Of a stretch of 64,000 nt of DNA, positions 1 to 18,854 are shown piece by piece. Every line of letters begins with the position of its first letter. Within the stretch, counting starts at the first letter, position 1. The notes under the pieces were generated by a model that worked only from the letters and a program-made list of their open reading frames with translations, was not told the DNA's origin and searched no databases. The position numbers were made by a program, and so were the translations under genes. Source of the DNA: Brachycybe producta (lineage: Eukaryota > Arthropoda > Diplopoda > Playtdesmida > Andrognathidae); NCBI GenBank assembly GCA_036925085.1, contig JAUPFP010000025.1, forward strand, positions 434,001 through 498,000, written 5' to 3'.

Positions 1-240
1 AACCTTTTCCGAGTCTTTAAGGGATGGTTCACACATACTGAAAGTAGATTTGCGTTAAAACTAACTTAAGCAGTGTTAACTGTTTTAACCACAAATTGGT
101 TAACACGCAGTTTTGCAAATGAAAATACCTTAAGATAGCGCATTTCAACATTTAAATTTAGTTTCATTTTTCTCATGTGTGAGCCCTTCCTTAACTGATG
201 TTACCGCTCATCTAACCGGTTTTCTTTTTGGTTTTTATAG
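1..240 (+). other. 3' part of the last intron of the alpha-tubulin gene
   Basis: Non-coding sequence that ends in a pyrimidine-rich tract and AG at 239-240, immediately before the alpha-tubulin exon. The 5' splice site lies left of the window. No other feature is seen in it. Confidence 0.8.
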
Positions 241-537
<297 letters not shown>

Positions 538-687
538 ACTTCCCCCTTTATGAGAAAAACGAAAAGAACGGCTGATTGATTATTAAAATGTTTCTTAATT
601 TGTTTCTTGCTTCTTTGAAACTTTTTTTTTGAAATTTGTTAAAAACATCAAAACCATTTTTTTATTGATCTGCTCTTGTCTTGTAAA

Positions 688-693
688 AATAAA
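688..693 (+). terminator. poly(A) signal of the alpha-tubulin gene
   Basis: AATAAA about 150 bases after the stop codon, in an AT-rich 3' UTR. It is the first canonical hexamer downstream of the stop. Confidence 0.7.
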
Positions 694-1780
694 ATATTGT
701 TTAAACTGCACTTTGGGGCTTATTTTGTGAAGGTTTTATTTAAATATAAAATGGTGGAATACATAACTAAAATTAAACGGACTAAATAGTATGGCGACGA
801 GAAGTCAATAACTATTAAGAGAAGAATTGGTAAACGGTCGTGGTGTTAAGTTATTCATCAATTCATGCGTTCAATAGTAAGACACTGCGTCAGTAAAAAT
901 ACAGTTGTGACGTCACGCTTAGATAATTATATTTATAATTGAATAGGCTGTGAATTAATAAGGGTGTCGTAAAATGGCAATTCTGATCCGAATTCTAATT
1001 GGGCGCCACATTTATGTACCCCTTCGTCTTTATTTTTAATGAGTCAATGTTTTACACAACTGCTTAAATGCTGGTCTTTACGTATATATGCAACTTTCTC
1101 TTTGTAAGGAGTTTGTGACGTCATATGGGTTGACGTAAAATTTAGGATTGTGTCGTTAATCCCGTAGAAAATAAACGATATTAAACGTTTCCAAAAGTTT
1201 AAACAAAGGAGTTCTTAAATAATTTTATTATCCCCTTTAATCAGACAAAATGACCGAAATTATTCGTCACCCCCTCTGACGTCACAGGTTTCTTACAATG
1301 CGCCCGGTACAGAAGAATTTATTTTAGGGATACAGTGCTACCATCTAGTGGTTTTATTTGTAAGTTATTATCAATCGATAGAATTGAATCGATTGTAGTT
1401 TGCGTAACCGGTTAATTAAAGTCACCCATTTTTTTGTGTTTCTAATTTGCATATTTCTTCTATGTTGCGGTTGTTTTTTATCTTCTGTTGTGTTTCAGTG
1501 CGTTAGCCTCATTGATTGCGTCAATTTATCAATTGTTGATAAATGTGTGTTTATTATTAAATTGTTCTTTGCCGGGAAATGTTAAAATGGAGGGCGAAAC
1601 TTTGTGGACTCATTAGGTGAGAGAAGAGAAAATTGAAGAAGGGTGTCACAATCGAAGGAGGTGGAAATGACTCATATTTTTTTAGACAAAATGACATTTT
1701 TCAATCATGAAACAAATATTAAACCCATTACGTTGTTTATTTCAGGAATATGAATCTGTAATACACAGGAATTGACAGAA
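694..1780. other. intergenic DNA between alpha-tubulin and RABGAP1
   Basis: No exon-like reading frame with family similarity is seen. Contains several TGACGTCA/GACGTCA-like half sites (around 908, 1117 and 1278) of the CRE type and one CTCF-like motif listed separately. The RABGAP1 promoter and any 5' UTR exon probably lie here or in the following repeat, but no TATA box or start site could be fixed. Confidence 0.4.
1338..1351 (-). promoter_or_regulatory. CTCF-like motif
   Basis: On the minus strand this reads CCACTAGATGGTAG, one base from the CCACTAGATGGCAG form of the bilaterian CTCF core. It sits between two genes. Motif match only; chance is possible. Confidence 0.3.
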
Positions 1781-2310
1781 AACTGAAGAAATCTACATAT
1801 TACTGCAATTTTTCGCCATATTTTATCCATTTCTGTCATATTTCTTGAAGAATTTTTCCATTTGGCACATATTTATCTAAGTTTCTTTAAGATTTCTTCA
1901 ATTTTCTGAATTTTTCGGTGAAAACCTGGACTAATTTGCATTGAAATAACGTGTAATTTATAAGTTGTTGACTTTGAAAGTCACGAATATGAAAGAAATT
2001 TGAAATTTTTGTTTACAAATTACTGCATTTTTTAGCCATTTCTGTCAAAACATCTTAAAGATTTTTTCAAGTTTTCTGCGTTTTAGAGAAAATCTTTACT
2101 AATATGCATTGAAATCTGGAAAAAATGTACATATTGCTACATTTTTTCGCTATATTTTAGCCATTTATCTACGTTGTTTGAACATAATTTGTACATATTT
2201 CACAGTTTCTTGAAAATTTCTTAAGTTTTCTGCATTATCGAGAGATTGCATACTAATCTGTATTGAAATGAGGTGTAATTTATAAATTATTGATGTAAAA
2301 CGTAAAAAAT
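1780..2310. repeat. three diverged tandem copies upstream of RABGAP1
   Basis: The phrase ACTAATNTGNATTGAAAT recurs at about 1930, 2098 and 2251, and TACTGCAATTTTTCGCCAT-like phrases recur at about 1800, 2025 and 2135, with TTTTCTGCNTTNT phrases between them. Spacing is irregular (roughly 110-225 bases), so the copies have diverged and gained indels. Confidence 0.6.
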
Positions 2311-2405
2311 TAAATCTATTTTGAGCCGTATAATATTTGCTTTTTATTGTTTCTTCTATGTTTTATGACATTTCTATTAAATAATTGAAGGCCCTGCCAC
2401 TTGCA

Positions 2406-10032
<7,627 letters not shown>

Positions 10033-10049
10033 TTAATCGAATAATCTTT

Positions 10050-10055
10050 AATAAA
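10050..10055 (+). terminator. poly(A) signal of RABGAP1
   Basis: AATAAA 18 bases after the stop codon; the closest canonical hexamer. A longer 3' UTR is possible. Confidence 0.65.
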
Positions 10056-11074
10056 GTATAGATTTTTTTTAAAATGTAGTGTTAGCGAAGTTTCGTGCGA
10101 AAAATTAGTTAATACGAAATTGTTGTTTTTAAATTTGTTTTCATCAAGAGGTTAGTAAGTTCAAAACAGCCCACAATATGTTAAAGGCGAAGAAAGGATG
10201 TCATTTCTTAAGCAAAAAAATTATATTTCGTGTGAAGTTTCGCTAACTCTCGAATTTCAGTGTTTATTTCCCCGAAGTGTTGTCATTCTTTGTATTTTTG
10301 ATTTTCAGATTTATTTCAGGTGAAGACAATTTTTCTTGTGGATTTACGAAGACAAATTAAGTAAGTTCGCTTTGATCTTCGTTTTTTTCCCCTTCTTCTT
10401 CCTGTCGAAATCGTTCTTTTTTTTTATTATGTTTTAGTTTGGCTTTATTTAATCAATACTCGACTTAATTATGCGAAGATTGTTGTAAATACATGTTTGA
10501 ATTTGGGGGTAGAAAAAGCTTTTTTTGTTGTTCTATAGCTAAGAAGTTAATTTCTTTGTGTAAAAACGTTTACACAACGTTTTAGTGAACCAACAACCGA
10601 TGAATTTAATGAACAATTAGAAAAAAAAAATAACTTATCTTGAAAAAATAAAAAGTGAAGGAGGAGTGGGGAAGACGTTTTTCGTAACTTTCGATCTTTA
10701 AATCTGAAGTTACGTAAAAATGAAGTTACGGATAGAAAAGATTCGTTATTATATAAGTTAGTCTAATACCATGCAATTAATACGAACGGAGCCTCAAATT
10801 GTCATTTGATTTTTTTTTTAAAAAAAAGATAAAGAGATATCGTATAATAATAAATGCGATGGGAATTTATTAATTAATGTTGGAAATGCCATTCCGTGAG
10901 GAAAAAAAAAATTGTATCATAGATTAATATTTCGTATTTGTGTAAATTTATTTGGCTTTTTGAATTTGTTTTTATTATTATATGACATAAAAGAAGCTGT
11001 GTGAAAATGTAATTTTGGAGATGTTTCTTTTTTACACTTTCATTTAAATTTTCATAAAAGAAAACTATTTCTTT

Positions 11075-11488
11075 GGTCCGGTTCACATCAAGGTGACAAA
11101 AGTGCAACATGAGTTCGAGACAAAAACGCCACAAAAAGCAGAAACAAAACAAAACTGAAACTCACAAAACAAAATTATGTGACATAACACAAACAAATTT
11201 GGGTTTTGATTTTGTTTCTATAGCTGTCCTACGTAAACTACGCGTTCTGTTGTTGTTTTAATACTAACTGTCTACAACTGCACAGACAAGAGTTGAGAAA
11301 ATGTTGCATAATACCGAGACAAAACAAAAAACTTTTTATGTTTACCGACTTGCGCCGAGACATTGGAATATTTTGTGAAAATTGCAACACAAAAGTAGCA
11401 GAAATGTTTTAGAATTGTCGCTAAATTGTCTCGAAACACTTGAGTTTCTGTCTTGTTTGTATTTTATCAGCTTGATGTGGACGGGGCC
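11075..11488. mobile_element. F6: small inverted-repeat transposon, 414 bp
   Basis: The left end GTCCGGTTCACATCAAGGTG and the reverse complement of the right end, GCCCCGTCCACATCAAGCTG, match over about 20 bases, with weaker pairing for 30 more. CTTTG occurs directly outside both ends and is a likely 5-bp target duplication, which resolves the ends to within a base or two. No transposase frame; non-autonomous. Confidence 0.65.
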
Positions 11489-11635
11489 TTTGATTATTCG
11501 AGTAAACTAGTATAAATAATTAGGAAAGCGACTGTTTAGAGGCTAGAGCTAGCTTCGACCTTCATTTAACTAATAGTTTTGTTAGTTGGCCTCTGGCAAG
11601 TTTTTTTTTTTTTTGGTTTGATATATTTGATTTAA

Positions 11636-12002
11636 GGAGGTTTTAAAGTAGGAATGCTTCTTGAACTCTGATTAATTTTTTTCAGGTGCAAAATGAAGAG
11701 AAACTGGAATGTGTTTTAGAAACTAGAAGGGTTGCTCAGTCACTTAAGGGTATCTTCATGTTTATTACAACGCGGTAATCTTTCAAAATAAACTTTTTAT
11801 GTAACTTTGAAAATGATCCAACTTTAAGTATTTGTCTGTATAAAAAGTTTATTTTGAAAGATGACACCATGAAAATACATTTTAGCTCTTCTAGTTTCTA
11901 ACACGCTTTCTAGTTTTTTCTTCTTCAGATTTTGCATTTCTGAAAGACAGAATAATTAACCAGAGTTCGAAAATCAAGTTTTTCATAAATCAATTTTCGA
12001 AC
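11636..12002. mobile_element. F1 element (intergenic)
   Basis: TTAA at 11632-11635 then GGAGGTTTTAAAG; GTGTTTTAGAAACTAGAAGG and TTCTAGTTTCTAACACGC arms; TTAA at 12003-12006. Confidence 0.8.
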
Positions 12003-12373
12003 TTAAGAAAAAAGTCGATCATTTATTGCAGATTTTCGATTTTGTTTGATCGTTTATGTCAATATCGATCTGTTTCTTTTTTTTCTGATTGCGTCATTTT
12101 ACCGCCTTTTGTTACGTCACAGTCCGTCAATGGCTTTCTTATGAGGACACTTGCGGGCCTGTTATTCTTTCTCTCCTCCACGTGTTTTGGCGGATTTTTT
12201 TTTTTACACGTTGCACAGTGGTGAGTATTTTATTAGTTAAATTTCACGTATTTATTGACTGCAACGTTGACCTTTAGTATTAACAATAGGCACAGGGTCT
12301 ACAGCCTACTACGTAGCCTACGACCTTTAAGGGACCTACGAAAATATTTTAAAATTTAAAAAAAAATATTTAT

Positions 12374-12803
12374 CTGTTAGGGATATGGGACACTCGAATC
12401 TTCGAATCCCGCGAATCTTGAAAAATATTCCAGATTCGAAAACTCGAATCTTCGCGCTTTTTTCGTCTTTCGAATCCTAACCTTTAAAAAAACACTTGGT
12501 AAAATTAGTTTTAACTCCATTGACGTCCAATAGAAGCGGTTCACTTACAAAAAAAAAACCGGCAATTGGTTGCAATTTCGGTGGTATCCGGATCACCAAT
12601 GGATCACCTTGTGGCGACCTTGAGTGCCACACTTGTTTTTTATTATTAATAATTTAATATTTAATATTATTTCATTGATTTATATCTTCTTAATGAATAA
12701 TATAGGATTCTTATATGAAGGATTCGAGAGATTCGAGGTATTCGAGAACCTTTTAGGATTTGGATTTGGATTTGAGAAAATTTAGGATTCGTCCCATCTC
12801 TAA
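12374..12803. mobile_element. F7: hAT-like foldback element, about 430 bp
   Basis: The left end TTAGGGATATGGGAC and the right end reversed, TTAGAGATGGGACGAATCC, form inverted ends; both arms are packed with ATTCGAATC / GATTCGAG motifs (12390-12480 and 12715-12790). Similar TAGNGATGGG ends are common in hAT transposons; no transposase is present and the superfamily is inference. Confidence 0.5.
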
Positions 12804-12949
12804 TATCTATGAAACAACTTCATTAATACTGAATTAGGAATTAAAAGAAATTGTAAATTTTATAGGAAAAGTATGAGAATTATTTTTATTATTTTGTCCA
12901 TGGAAGGCCTACGGCCTATGGCCTATACTAGAGTTTGAATGCGGCCCTT

Positions 12950-13002
12950 TCCAAAGGACCTTGACACATAGGTCACTTTTGCATCTGTGTGCCAAGGGCC
13001 TC
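12950..13002. mobile_element. tiny inverted-repeat remnant related to F8
   Basis: GGACCTTGACACATAGGTCAC and, reversed, GGCCCTTGGCACACAGATGC pair across about 50 bases. The ends resemble those of the 13830-14042 element. It could be a deletion derivative. Confidence 0.35.
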
Positions 13003-13829
13003 ACAAGTCAATAAGATGCAAAAACGAGCCACCTCAGCCCCCATTTCTTGAAGTCTCCATAAGATCCTTGTGTAGAAAACTTAGAAAGAGGGGATTCTAA
13101 GTGAGCCCCTTCTTCGGATAAAAGTGGAGGACGTTAGAAATACAATGAGATTATTATTATTAAAATAATTTTTCTTGCAATTCCTGATCTCTTGTGTGTG
13201 TTTGTTTTTTTCTACTTCAGATTTGTCTCCTTATGTTATAGGCTTATTATTTAGAGATCACTAATCCTATTATGGATGGGGCCCCATGCGGTCATAATCG
13301 AACCCCTCCCCGCTTCTTTTTCTTCCACCACCTCGAGTATATCCTCTTTATGTATTTTTGTATTAATTAGTGGTTTCATTGAAACTCAGATCTCCAGTTT
13401 CTCAGGTTAACAATTATTAGGAATTTATTTTTAGCAGCTTATCATTTTATCTCTTTTCCCCCCTCGATCTCCTCCCCTTTTTTTCCTATTTTTCTCCCCA
13501 TCAAACTTCCCCTCAATTATCCCAATAGAACATCATTTTTGACATGATTTTTAAAACCTGGACTGTAATTTTTTTTAAAGGTGGGATTTATACAGAATGT
13601 TTCTATAACTAAAATGTTGTCTCTCTCTTTGTGTCTCCCTTATGTTTGTAATCCTCCTTTTATGCGTTAAACTTAACTGCAACATTTCAATTTTAGGGTT
13701 TTTTTTTATACATCTTCATCCGTTATTTTGGAAGTTCATTTGGTTTCTCTGTTTAGACACAATCTACAAAATATGCAAAAAAAAAGAGAGAGAGAACACA
13801 TAGAAATGCACGAGAACGCGTACGTTTAG

Positions 13830-14042
13830 GGCTCTTGGGCACACAAACCACTTTTGGTGGTCGATTTCGACTGTAAAATAAAAGTCGAAGTTGGTTTGAA
13901 TTTGGTTGCAATGTAATTTGTATGGAAAGATGTCCACCTTGGCACACACAAGTGGCTTTTCAAAAACTTTTCGGGTTTTGACAAGTCGATTTGATTTTGC
14001 AGTCAAAATCAACAGCCAAAAGTAGTCTGTGTGCCAAGAGCC
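13830..14042. mobile_element. F8: 213-bp inverted-repeat element with 5-bp target duplication
   Basis: The left end GGCTCTTGGGCACACAAACC and the reversed right end GGCTCTTGGCACACAGACTA pair, and the similarity runs on for about 70 bases each side. TTTAG stands immediately outside both ends (13825-13829 and 14043-14047). Too short to encode a transposase. Confidence 0.75.
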
Positions 14043-14084
14043 TTTAGACAGAAGACAGACAAACTTAAAAAGAGAAGATTCAAA

Positions 14085-14890
14085 CACACATGATGTTCAC
14101 ACATACAGAGAGAACGCATACCCACGCACACAAAGAGAACGCACACACACATAAAGAGAACGCACACGCACATAGAAAACGCCTGCACACGCACATAGAG
14201 AGAGAACGCACACGCACATAGAGAGAGAGTGTGCGTGCGTTCTCTCTATGCGTGTGTACACATAGAGAGAACGCACACACATAGCGAAAGAACGCACACA
14301 CATAGCGAAAAAACGCACGCACACATTGAGAGAATGCACGCACACACACACACACATAGAAAGAACGCACACGCACATAGAGAGAGAACGCACACACATA
14401 GAGAGAACGCACACGCACACAAAGAGAACGCACGCACACAAAGAGAACGCACGCACACATATGAAGAGAACGCACGCGCACACGCACACATAGAGAACGC
14501 ACGCACACACACACATAGCGAGAGAACGCACGCACACATAGAGAGAACGCACACACACACACATTAATAACAAAATACACAGAAAAAAGAGAATACAAAG
14601 ACACACACAGATTGAGACAGAAAAGACACACGCACATCCACAGGAAAAAACAGACACACACACACTCATAAAAAGAGAGGATACACACACATAATTAGGG
14701 AACACACACTTGCACATAAGGAACAAAATATGTAGAAAGAGTTGACATTCACACACATACAGTAAAAAAACACACAGACAAAACAGACACACACAGGACA
14801 GACACACACACATAAAAGGATATAGGATACACACAGTCAATTTATAAAGAACAAAATGCACAGAAAGAGGGAACACGCACTCATAAACAG
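14085..14890. repeat. degenerate minisatellite of (GAGA)ACGCACACACATA units
   Basis: Units of roughly 18-26 bases, GAGAACGCACACACACATA and variants, run for about 800 bases and become irregular after 14570. Long Cys/Val/Leu/Ser-rich frames on the minus strand are artefacts of the repeat (CACACA reads Cys-Val). Resembles the 36650-37780 array in base composition and motif. Confidence 0.85.
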
Positions 14891-14964
14891 GTAGATTTTT
14901 GTTGATGAAGTTATTCCCAGAATACCATTCATTATTCCATTGTTTTTGTCGGCTCTTAATCTAA

Positions 14965-15060
14965 TTGTTCTCTCTCTCTTTCTCTCTATATACATTTCTC
15001 TCTCTTTCTCTCTATATACATTTCTCTCTCTCTCTCTCCCTATCTTTTTCTCTCTATCTT
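14965..15060. repeat. CT-rich microsatellite
   Basis: Runs of TCTCTCTCTTTCTCTCTATA, with the TATATACATT interruption repeated twice. Confidence 0.9.
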
Positions 15061-15650
15061 TACATTCTACACACGTGTTGCTTTTTGGTTCCCCTGTTGT
15101 CTAGAAAGTTCAATAATAAAAAGTAGAAACTTCAACCAACCAACCAATAAAAAAAGCTCTTTTTCTCTCCCTCTCTCCATTGGGATTCTTGACTTTTGGG
15201 GTGTGGTTCAATTTGTGAGTGTGAACATAAACACTGTCATTGTAATGTGACATGTGTTAATATTATTATTATATTAATATTAGTAAGTTGGCTACTACCA
15301 ATTTACTATAAATCTGTTTGTTGGTTTTATGATTGTGTGTTGTGTTCTGTTTGTGATGAAAAAAAAAACACATCAAACAACACTTCTGAACATAAAATAT
15401 TAATTTAGGAAATGAGAGAAAATGTATGTAATAGTAAGTGGAAATTTGCTATAATTTTTTCATTTGGTTCAGATAATTTCTATTAACTATAGATCTAATT
15501 AGATGAGTTGTTGTTTTCTTCTTCAAAATTAGAAGGAAGAAAAAAACAGCAAGGGGGCTAAGAGACTTCCTATAGAATATAATAGCCATGTGGGCCGCGC
15601 CATCTGGAAAGACAAAAACAAATTAAATATTTATAAAGCCACCTCTTAAG

Positions 15651-16451
15651 GTGGTTTTTAATTATAAACGTCTCTCTTGTCTTTCATGTGTAAAATGACG
15701 AGGAACTTGAAAGTGTGTTTAGAAACTAAAAGGGTTGCTGATTCAACTACTTAAGAGTTTTTTTTTTTATCTTTTTTCATATTGATATTTTTCAAAATTA
15801 ACTTTTAATGTCAATTTGAAATGACGCAATTTAATTGGGACGATATTTTTTTTGAAATTTTTTTTTCTAAAAAGTTTATTTTGAAAGATCTCAACATAAA
15901 AATATACTTTAGAATTTTTTTTAGAAATTTTTTAGAAATTTTTTTAGAAATTTTTTTAGAAATTTTTTTAGAAATTTTTTAGAAATTTTTTAGAAATTTT
16001 TTAAAAAAATTTTAGAAATTTTTTAGAAATTATTTAGAAATTTTTTAAAAAAATTTCAATTTTTTTAAAAAAATTTTAGAAATTTTTTTAAAATTTTTTT
16101 TAGATATTTTTTAGAAATTTTTTAGAAATTTTTTTAGAATTTTTTTAGAATTTTTTTAGAAATGTTTTAGAAATGTTTTAGAAATGTTTTAGAAATTTTT
16201 TAGAAATTATTTAGAAATTTTTTAAAAAAATTTCAAATTTTTTAAAAAAATTTTAGAAATTTTTTTAGAATTTTTTTTAGAAATTTTTTAGAAATTTTTT
16301 AGAAATTTTTTTATAATTTATTTTATAATTTATTTTAGAAATTTTTTTAGAACCTTTTTTAGGAAATTTTTTTAGAAATTTTTTTTTACAAATTTTGCTT
16401 TTGAAAGACATAATAATCAGAGTACGAAAATGAGCTCTGTTCATAAACCAT
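15651..16451. mobile_element. F1 element with a large internal expansion
   Basis: TTAA 15647-15650 then GGTGGTTTTTAATTATAAACG; the left arm has GTTTAGAAACTAAAAGGG; the right outer arm (GAAAGACATAATAATCAGAG, then ATAAACCATC) ends at TTAA 16452-16455. Between them the usual right arm core is replaced by about 480 bases of TTTTTTAGAAA repeats, making this copy about twice normal length. Confidence 0.8.
15912..16390. repeat. TTTTTTAGAAA tandem array inside an F1 copy
   Basis: About 45 imperfect units of 9-12 bases (TTTTTTAGAAA, TTTTTAGAAT, GTTTTAGAAAT). The unit resembles the F1 arm phrase GTTTTAGAAACTAG, so the array probably grew from it. Confidence 0.85.
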
Positions 16452-16948
16452 CTTAACTGAATAAGTTTAAGTTCTGTTTGCTTTTGACATTAATTGAAAG
16501 TTTATTTGAGTGAATTTCTCAATAGAATTAATTAACTTCTTCTTTATGAATTTATTCCATTGTTGTGAAAAAAAGATAAAGATTTTCGATTCTTTGTTAT
16601 GTGTTTTTGACAAAAATCTCTCTTTTTTCAAAAAAAAAAGAGATTCTTGGAAGTTGAGATTGAAATAGTTTGTGATTTCTCAAGACTCTAATCGGATTTT
16701 TAGATTGGATGGAAAAGTGTTTAATTTTGGGGATGGACCATATTTTATTATTAGTTCCACTTTGGGTCGTTGATCTTTTGTGAGTAAAAAAAATCACCCT
16801 CATCATAATTCTGCTTAAAAAAAGATGATTTTTTGGGTGTGTCTGGATTCATTTGGCTTCATTTCCGGAAGTGACTCATTCTACGAAGAAATCTTGAAAA
16901 ATGATCAAAACTTGAGTCAATAATGTCAGCCATTTGAAAAGGGGAGTT

Positions 16949-17324
16949 AAGTTAGCAGTGATTGCCTAATTTAAGGGGGTTTAAAGCTAATAGTGATTGC
17001 CTAATTTAAAGGGGTTTGAAGCTAGCAGTGATTGCCTAATTTAAGGTGGTTTAAAGCTAGCAGTGATTGCCTAATTTAAGTGAATTTAAAGCTAGTAGTG
17101 ATTGCCTAATTTAAGGGGGTTTAAAGCTAGCAGTGATTGCCTAATTTAAGGGGGTTTAAAGCTAGCAGTGATTGCCTAATTTAAGGGGGTTTAAAGCTAG
17201 CAGTGATTGCCTAATTTAAGGGGTTTAAAGCTAGCAGTGATTGCCTAATTTAAGGGGGTTTAAAGCGAGCAGTGATTGCCTAATTTAAGGGGGTTTAAAA
17301 CTAGCAGTGATTGCCTAATTTCAG
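16949..17324. repeat. 35-bp tandem repeat, 11 copies
   Basis: Unit AGCAGTGATTGCCTAATTTA followed by AGGGGGTTTAAAGCT; the copies from about 17100 on are nearly identical and only the first four vary (GGTGG, TGAAT, AAGGGG). No spacers lie between the units, so it is not CRISPR-like. Outer units are more diverged, as expected of unequal exchange. Confidence 0.95.
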
Positions 17325-17862
17325 GAATTTTATTTTTGCGTTTTATTAAAAAAAAAATTGGTTACAACTGCATTTGTTTTATCTCAAATTCCAAAAATGA
17401 AATCTTGGCACTTGAACTTCAAGCCTCTAAGCAAGGTTACATAATAGAAAAATTTCGTTCAAGGGTAATCAAGAGAACCATGGTTTTGAGGATTCAAGTG
17501 CTATTTTTTGTTTTATAAATTGGATTTTAACGATAACTAAGAGGAGTACATTTGAAATAAATTTCAAAATGATTCGAAATTTGTTAGAAACTAGAACAGT
17601 AATCAATGATGGGATGAACACTGTTTAAAGGAGTCAGGTTGATGTTTTCAGTGCTAAGTTTTCTTTTAGAAATTGAAATAACCAGTAATTAGCCTTTATG
17701 AAGTTTTTTTTAATTAAGACCAAAATATACATGTATATACTTTTTCAGTCAAGAAATTGTTTAGAGGCTAAAAGTAATTATTAGTGAATTCTAGCCTCAT
17801 AACAGTATCATTGATTGAAAAAACGCTTAAAATTTTTATACTTTATCTACTCCTAAAAAGTT

Positions 17863-18140
17863 AAACGCATTTAAATAATAAGTGTGTTCTACAGAGCCCT
17901 GTGAAGGGCAAACAAACAATATGTCGAATTCAATTTATTCAGTTAATAATCTCAAAATATCGAGGTAATATTTAAACGTAATATATAAACTATTGGCAAA
18001 ATATTGATTTAGTCAATTTTAATTTAAAATATTAATAATTAAAGTCAATTTTTATTTGGTATTCATGTCCTTAACTGGATTCCGTATAATTCACCTAAAC
18101 ACATTTAATTTCAATTCATTTAGCTCGTGTGTAGACCGGA
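17863..18140 (+). mobile_element. F2 element (copy A), left end truncated
   Basis: Begins in GCATTTAAATAATAAGTGTG and runs through ACAGAGCCCTGTGAAGGGC, ATTCCGTATAATTCACC and the right end, close to copy B. Direct tandem neighbour of copy B. Confidence 0.7.
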
Positions 18141-18151
18141 CAATTAGCCTT

Positions 18152-18463
18152 ATACCTAGTACACACAGCTGAGAATTTAAATGCATTTAAATAATAAACG
18201 TGTTCTACAGAGCCCTGTGAATGACAAACAAACAATATGTCGAATATAATTTATTCAGTTAATAATCTGAAAATATTGAGTTAATACTTAAATATAATAA
18301 TATAAACTATTGACAAAATATTGATTTAGTATTTTCAATTTTTAAAATATTAATATTTAAAAGTCAATTTTTATTTGATGTTAATGTCCTTAACTAGATT
18401 CCGTATAATTCACCTAAACACATTTAATTTGAATTCATTTAACTCATGTGTGTACAAGGTATT
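18152..18463 (+). mobile_element. F2 element (copy B)
   Basis: The left end ATACCTAGTACACACAGCTG and the right end, which reversed reads ATACCTTGTACACACATGAG, are inverted repeats of about 20 bases. Interior about 270 bp, AT-rich, with no coding capacity. Confidence 0.8.
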
Positions 18464-18722
18464 AATTAATTATAAATTTATAATTAATAAGAAATAAAAA
18501 AAAATCAAGATGACAATGAAAAAAGAAAAATCATTTCTTTTAATAAATAAAACGTAATAATATTGTGATGATGAAAACAAACACACAAAAGAATATTTTT
18601 TACACAGCAATTATCAATTATTATTTTTTTTAAATTAATCAACTTATAAATAAATAAATAAATAAATTAGATTTTAAGTGACAATTTTTGTTTTCTTTCT
18701 TGGAGTCAAAAAACGGTTCATT

Positions 18723-18728
18723 TTTATT
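18723..18728 (-). terminator. candidate poly(A) signal of the peptide precursor gene
   Basis: TTTATT on the plus strand is AATAAA on the minus strand, about 130 bases past the stop codon. Other AT-rich options exist nearby. Confidence 0.5.
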
Positions 18729-18854
18729 ATTTGCCTCCAGATTTTTTTTAAAAAAAACTAGAACACCAAAAATAAAACAATATTTCAAATTTTAATTAAA
18801 AGAGATCATCAATTAAGAGAAAGGAAGAATTAGGATAAAATAAGGGGCCCTTTG

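Larger units (their letters stand above)
10056..18854. other. gene-poor intergenic region between RABGAP1 and the peptide gene
   Basis: No coding exon with recognisable similarity is seen on either strand. The stretch is AT-rich and holds the mobile elements and tandem arrays listed separately (F1 at 11636-12002 and 15651-16451, F2 at 17863-18463, single foldback elements at 11075, 12374, 12950 and 13830, arrays at 14085, 14965 and 16949). Nothing is seen in 13050-13800 or 17330-17860 beyond worn F1-like scraps near 17570. Confidence 0.5.

Noticed and set aside
1400-1585. Short hydrophobic plus-strand frame of 61 codons
   Set aside because: It starts without ATG, lies in AT-rich intergenic DNA and has no similarity I recognise.
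2385-2405. RABGAP1 start upstream of 2406
   Set aside because: The frame is open but the only codon there that could serve is TTG; an acceptor-like TTGAAG at 2385-2390 suggests this is 5' UTR.
14080-14876. Minus-strand frames of 202 and 259 codons rich in Cys, Val, Leu and Ser
   Set aside because: They are the CA/GAGA minisatellite read in two overlapping phases; several frames are open at once and there is no signal, domain or splice context.
16949-17324. Regularly spaced repeats considered as a CRISPR array
   Set aside because: The 35-bp units abut directly, have no unique spacers, and the genome is eukaryotic.
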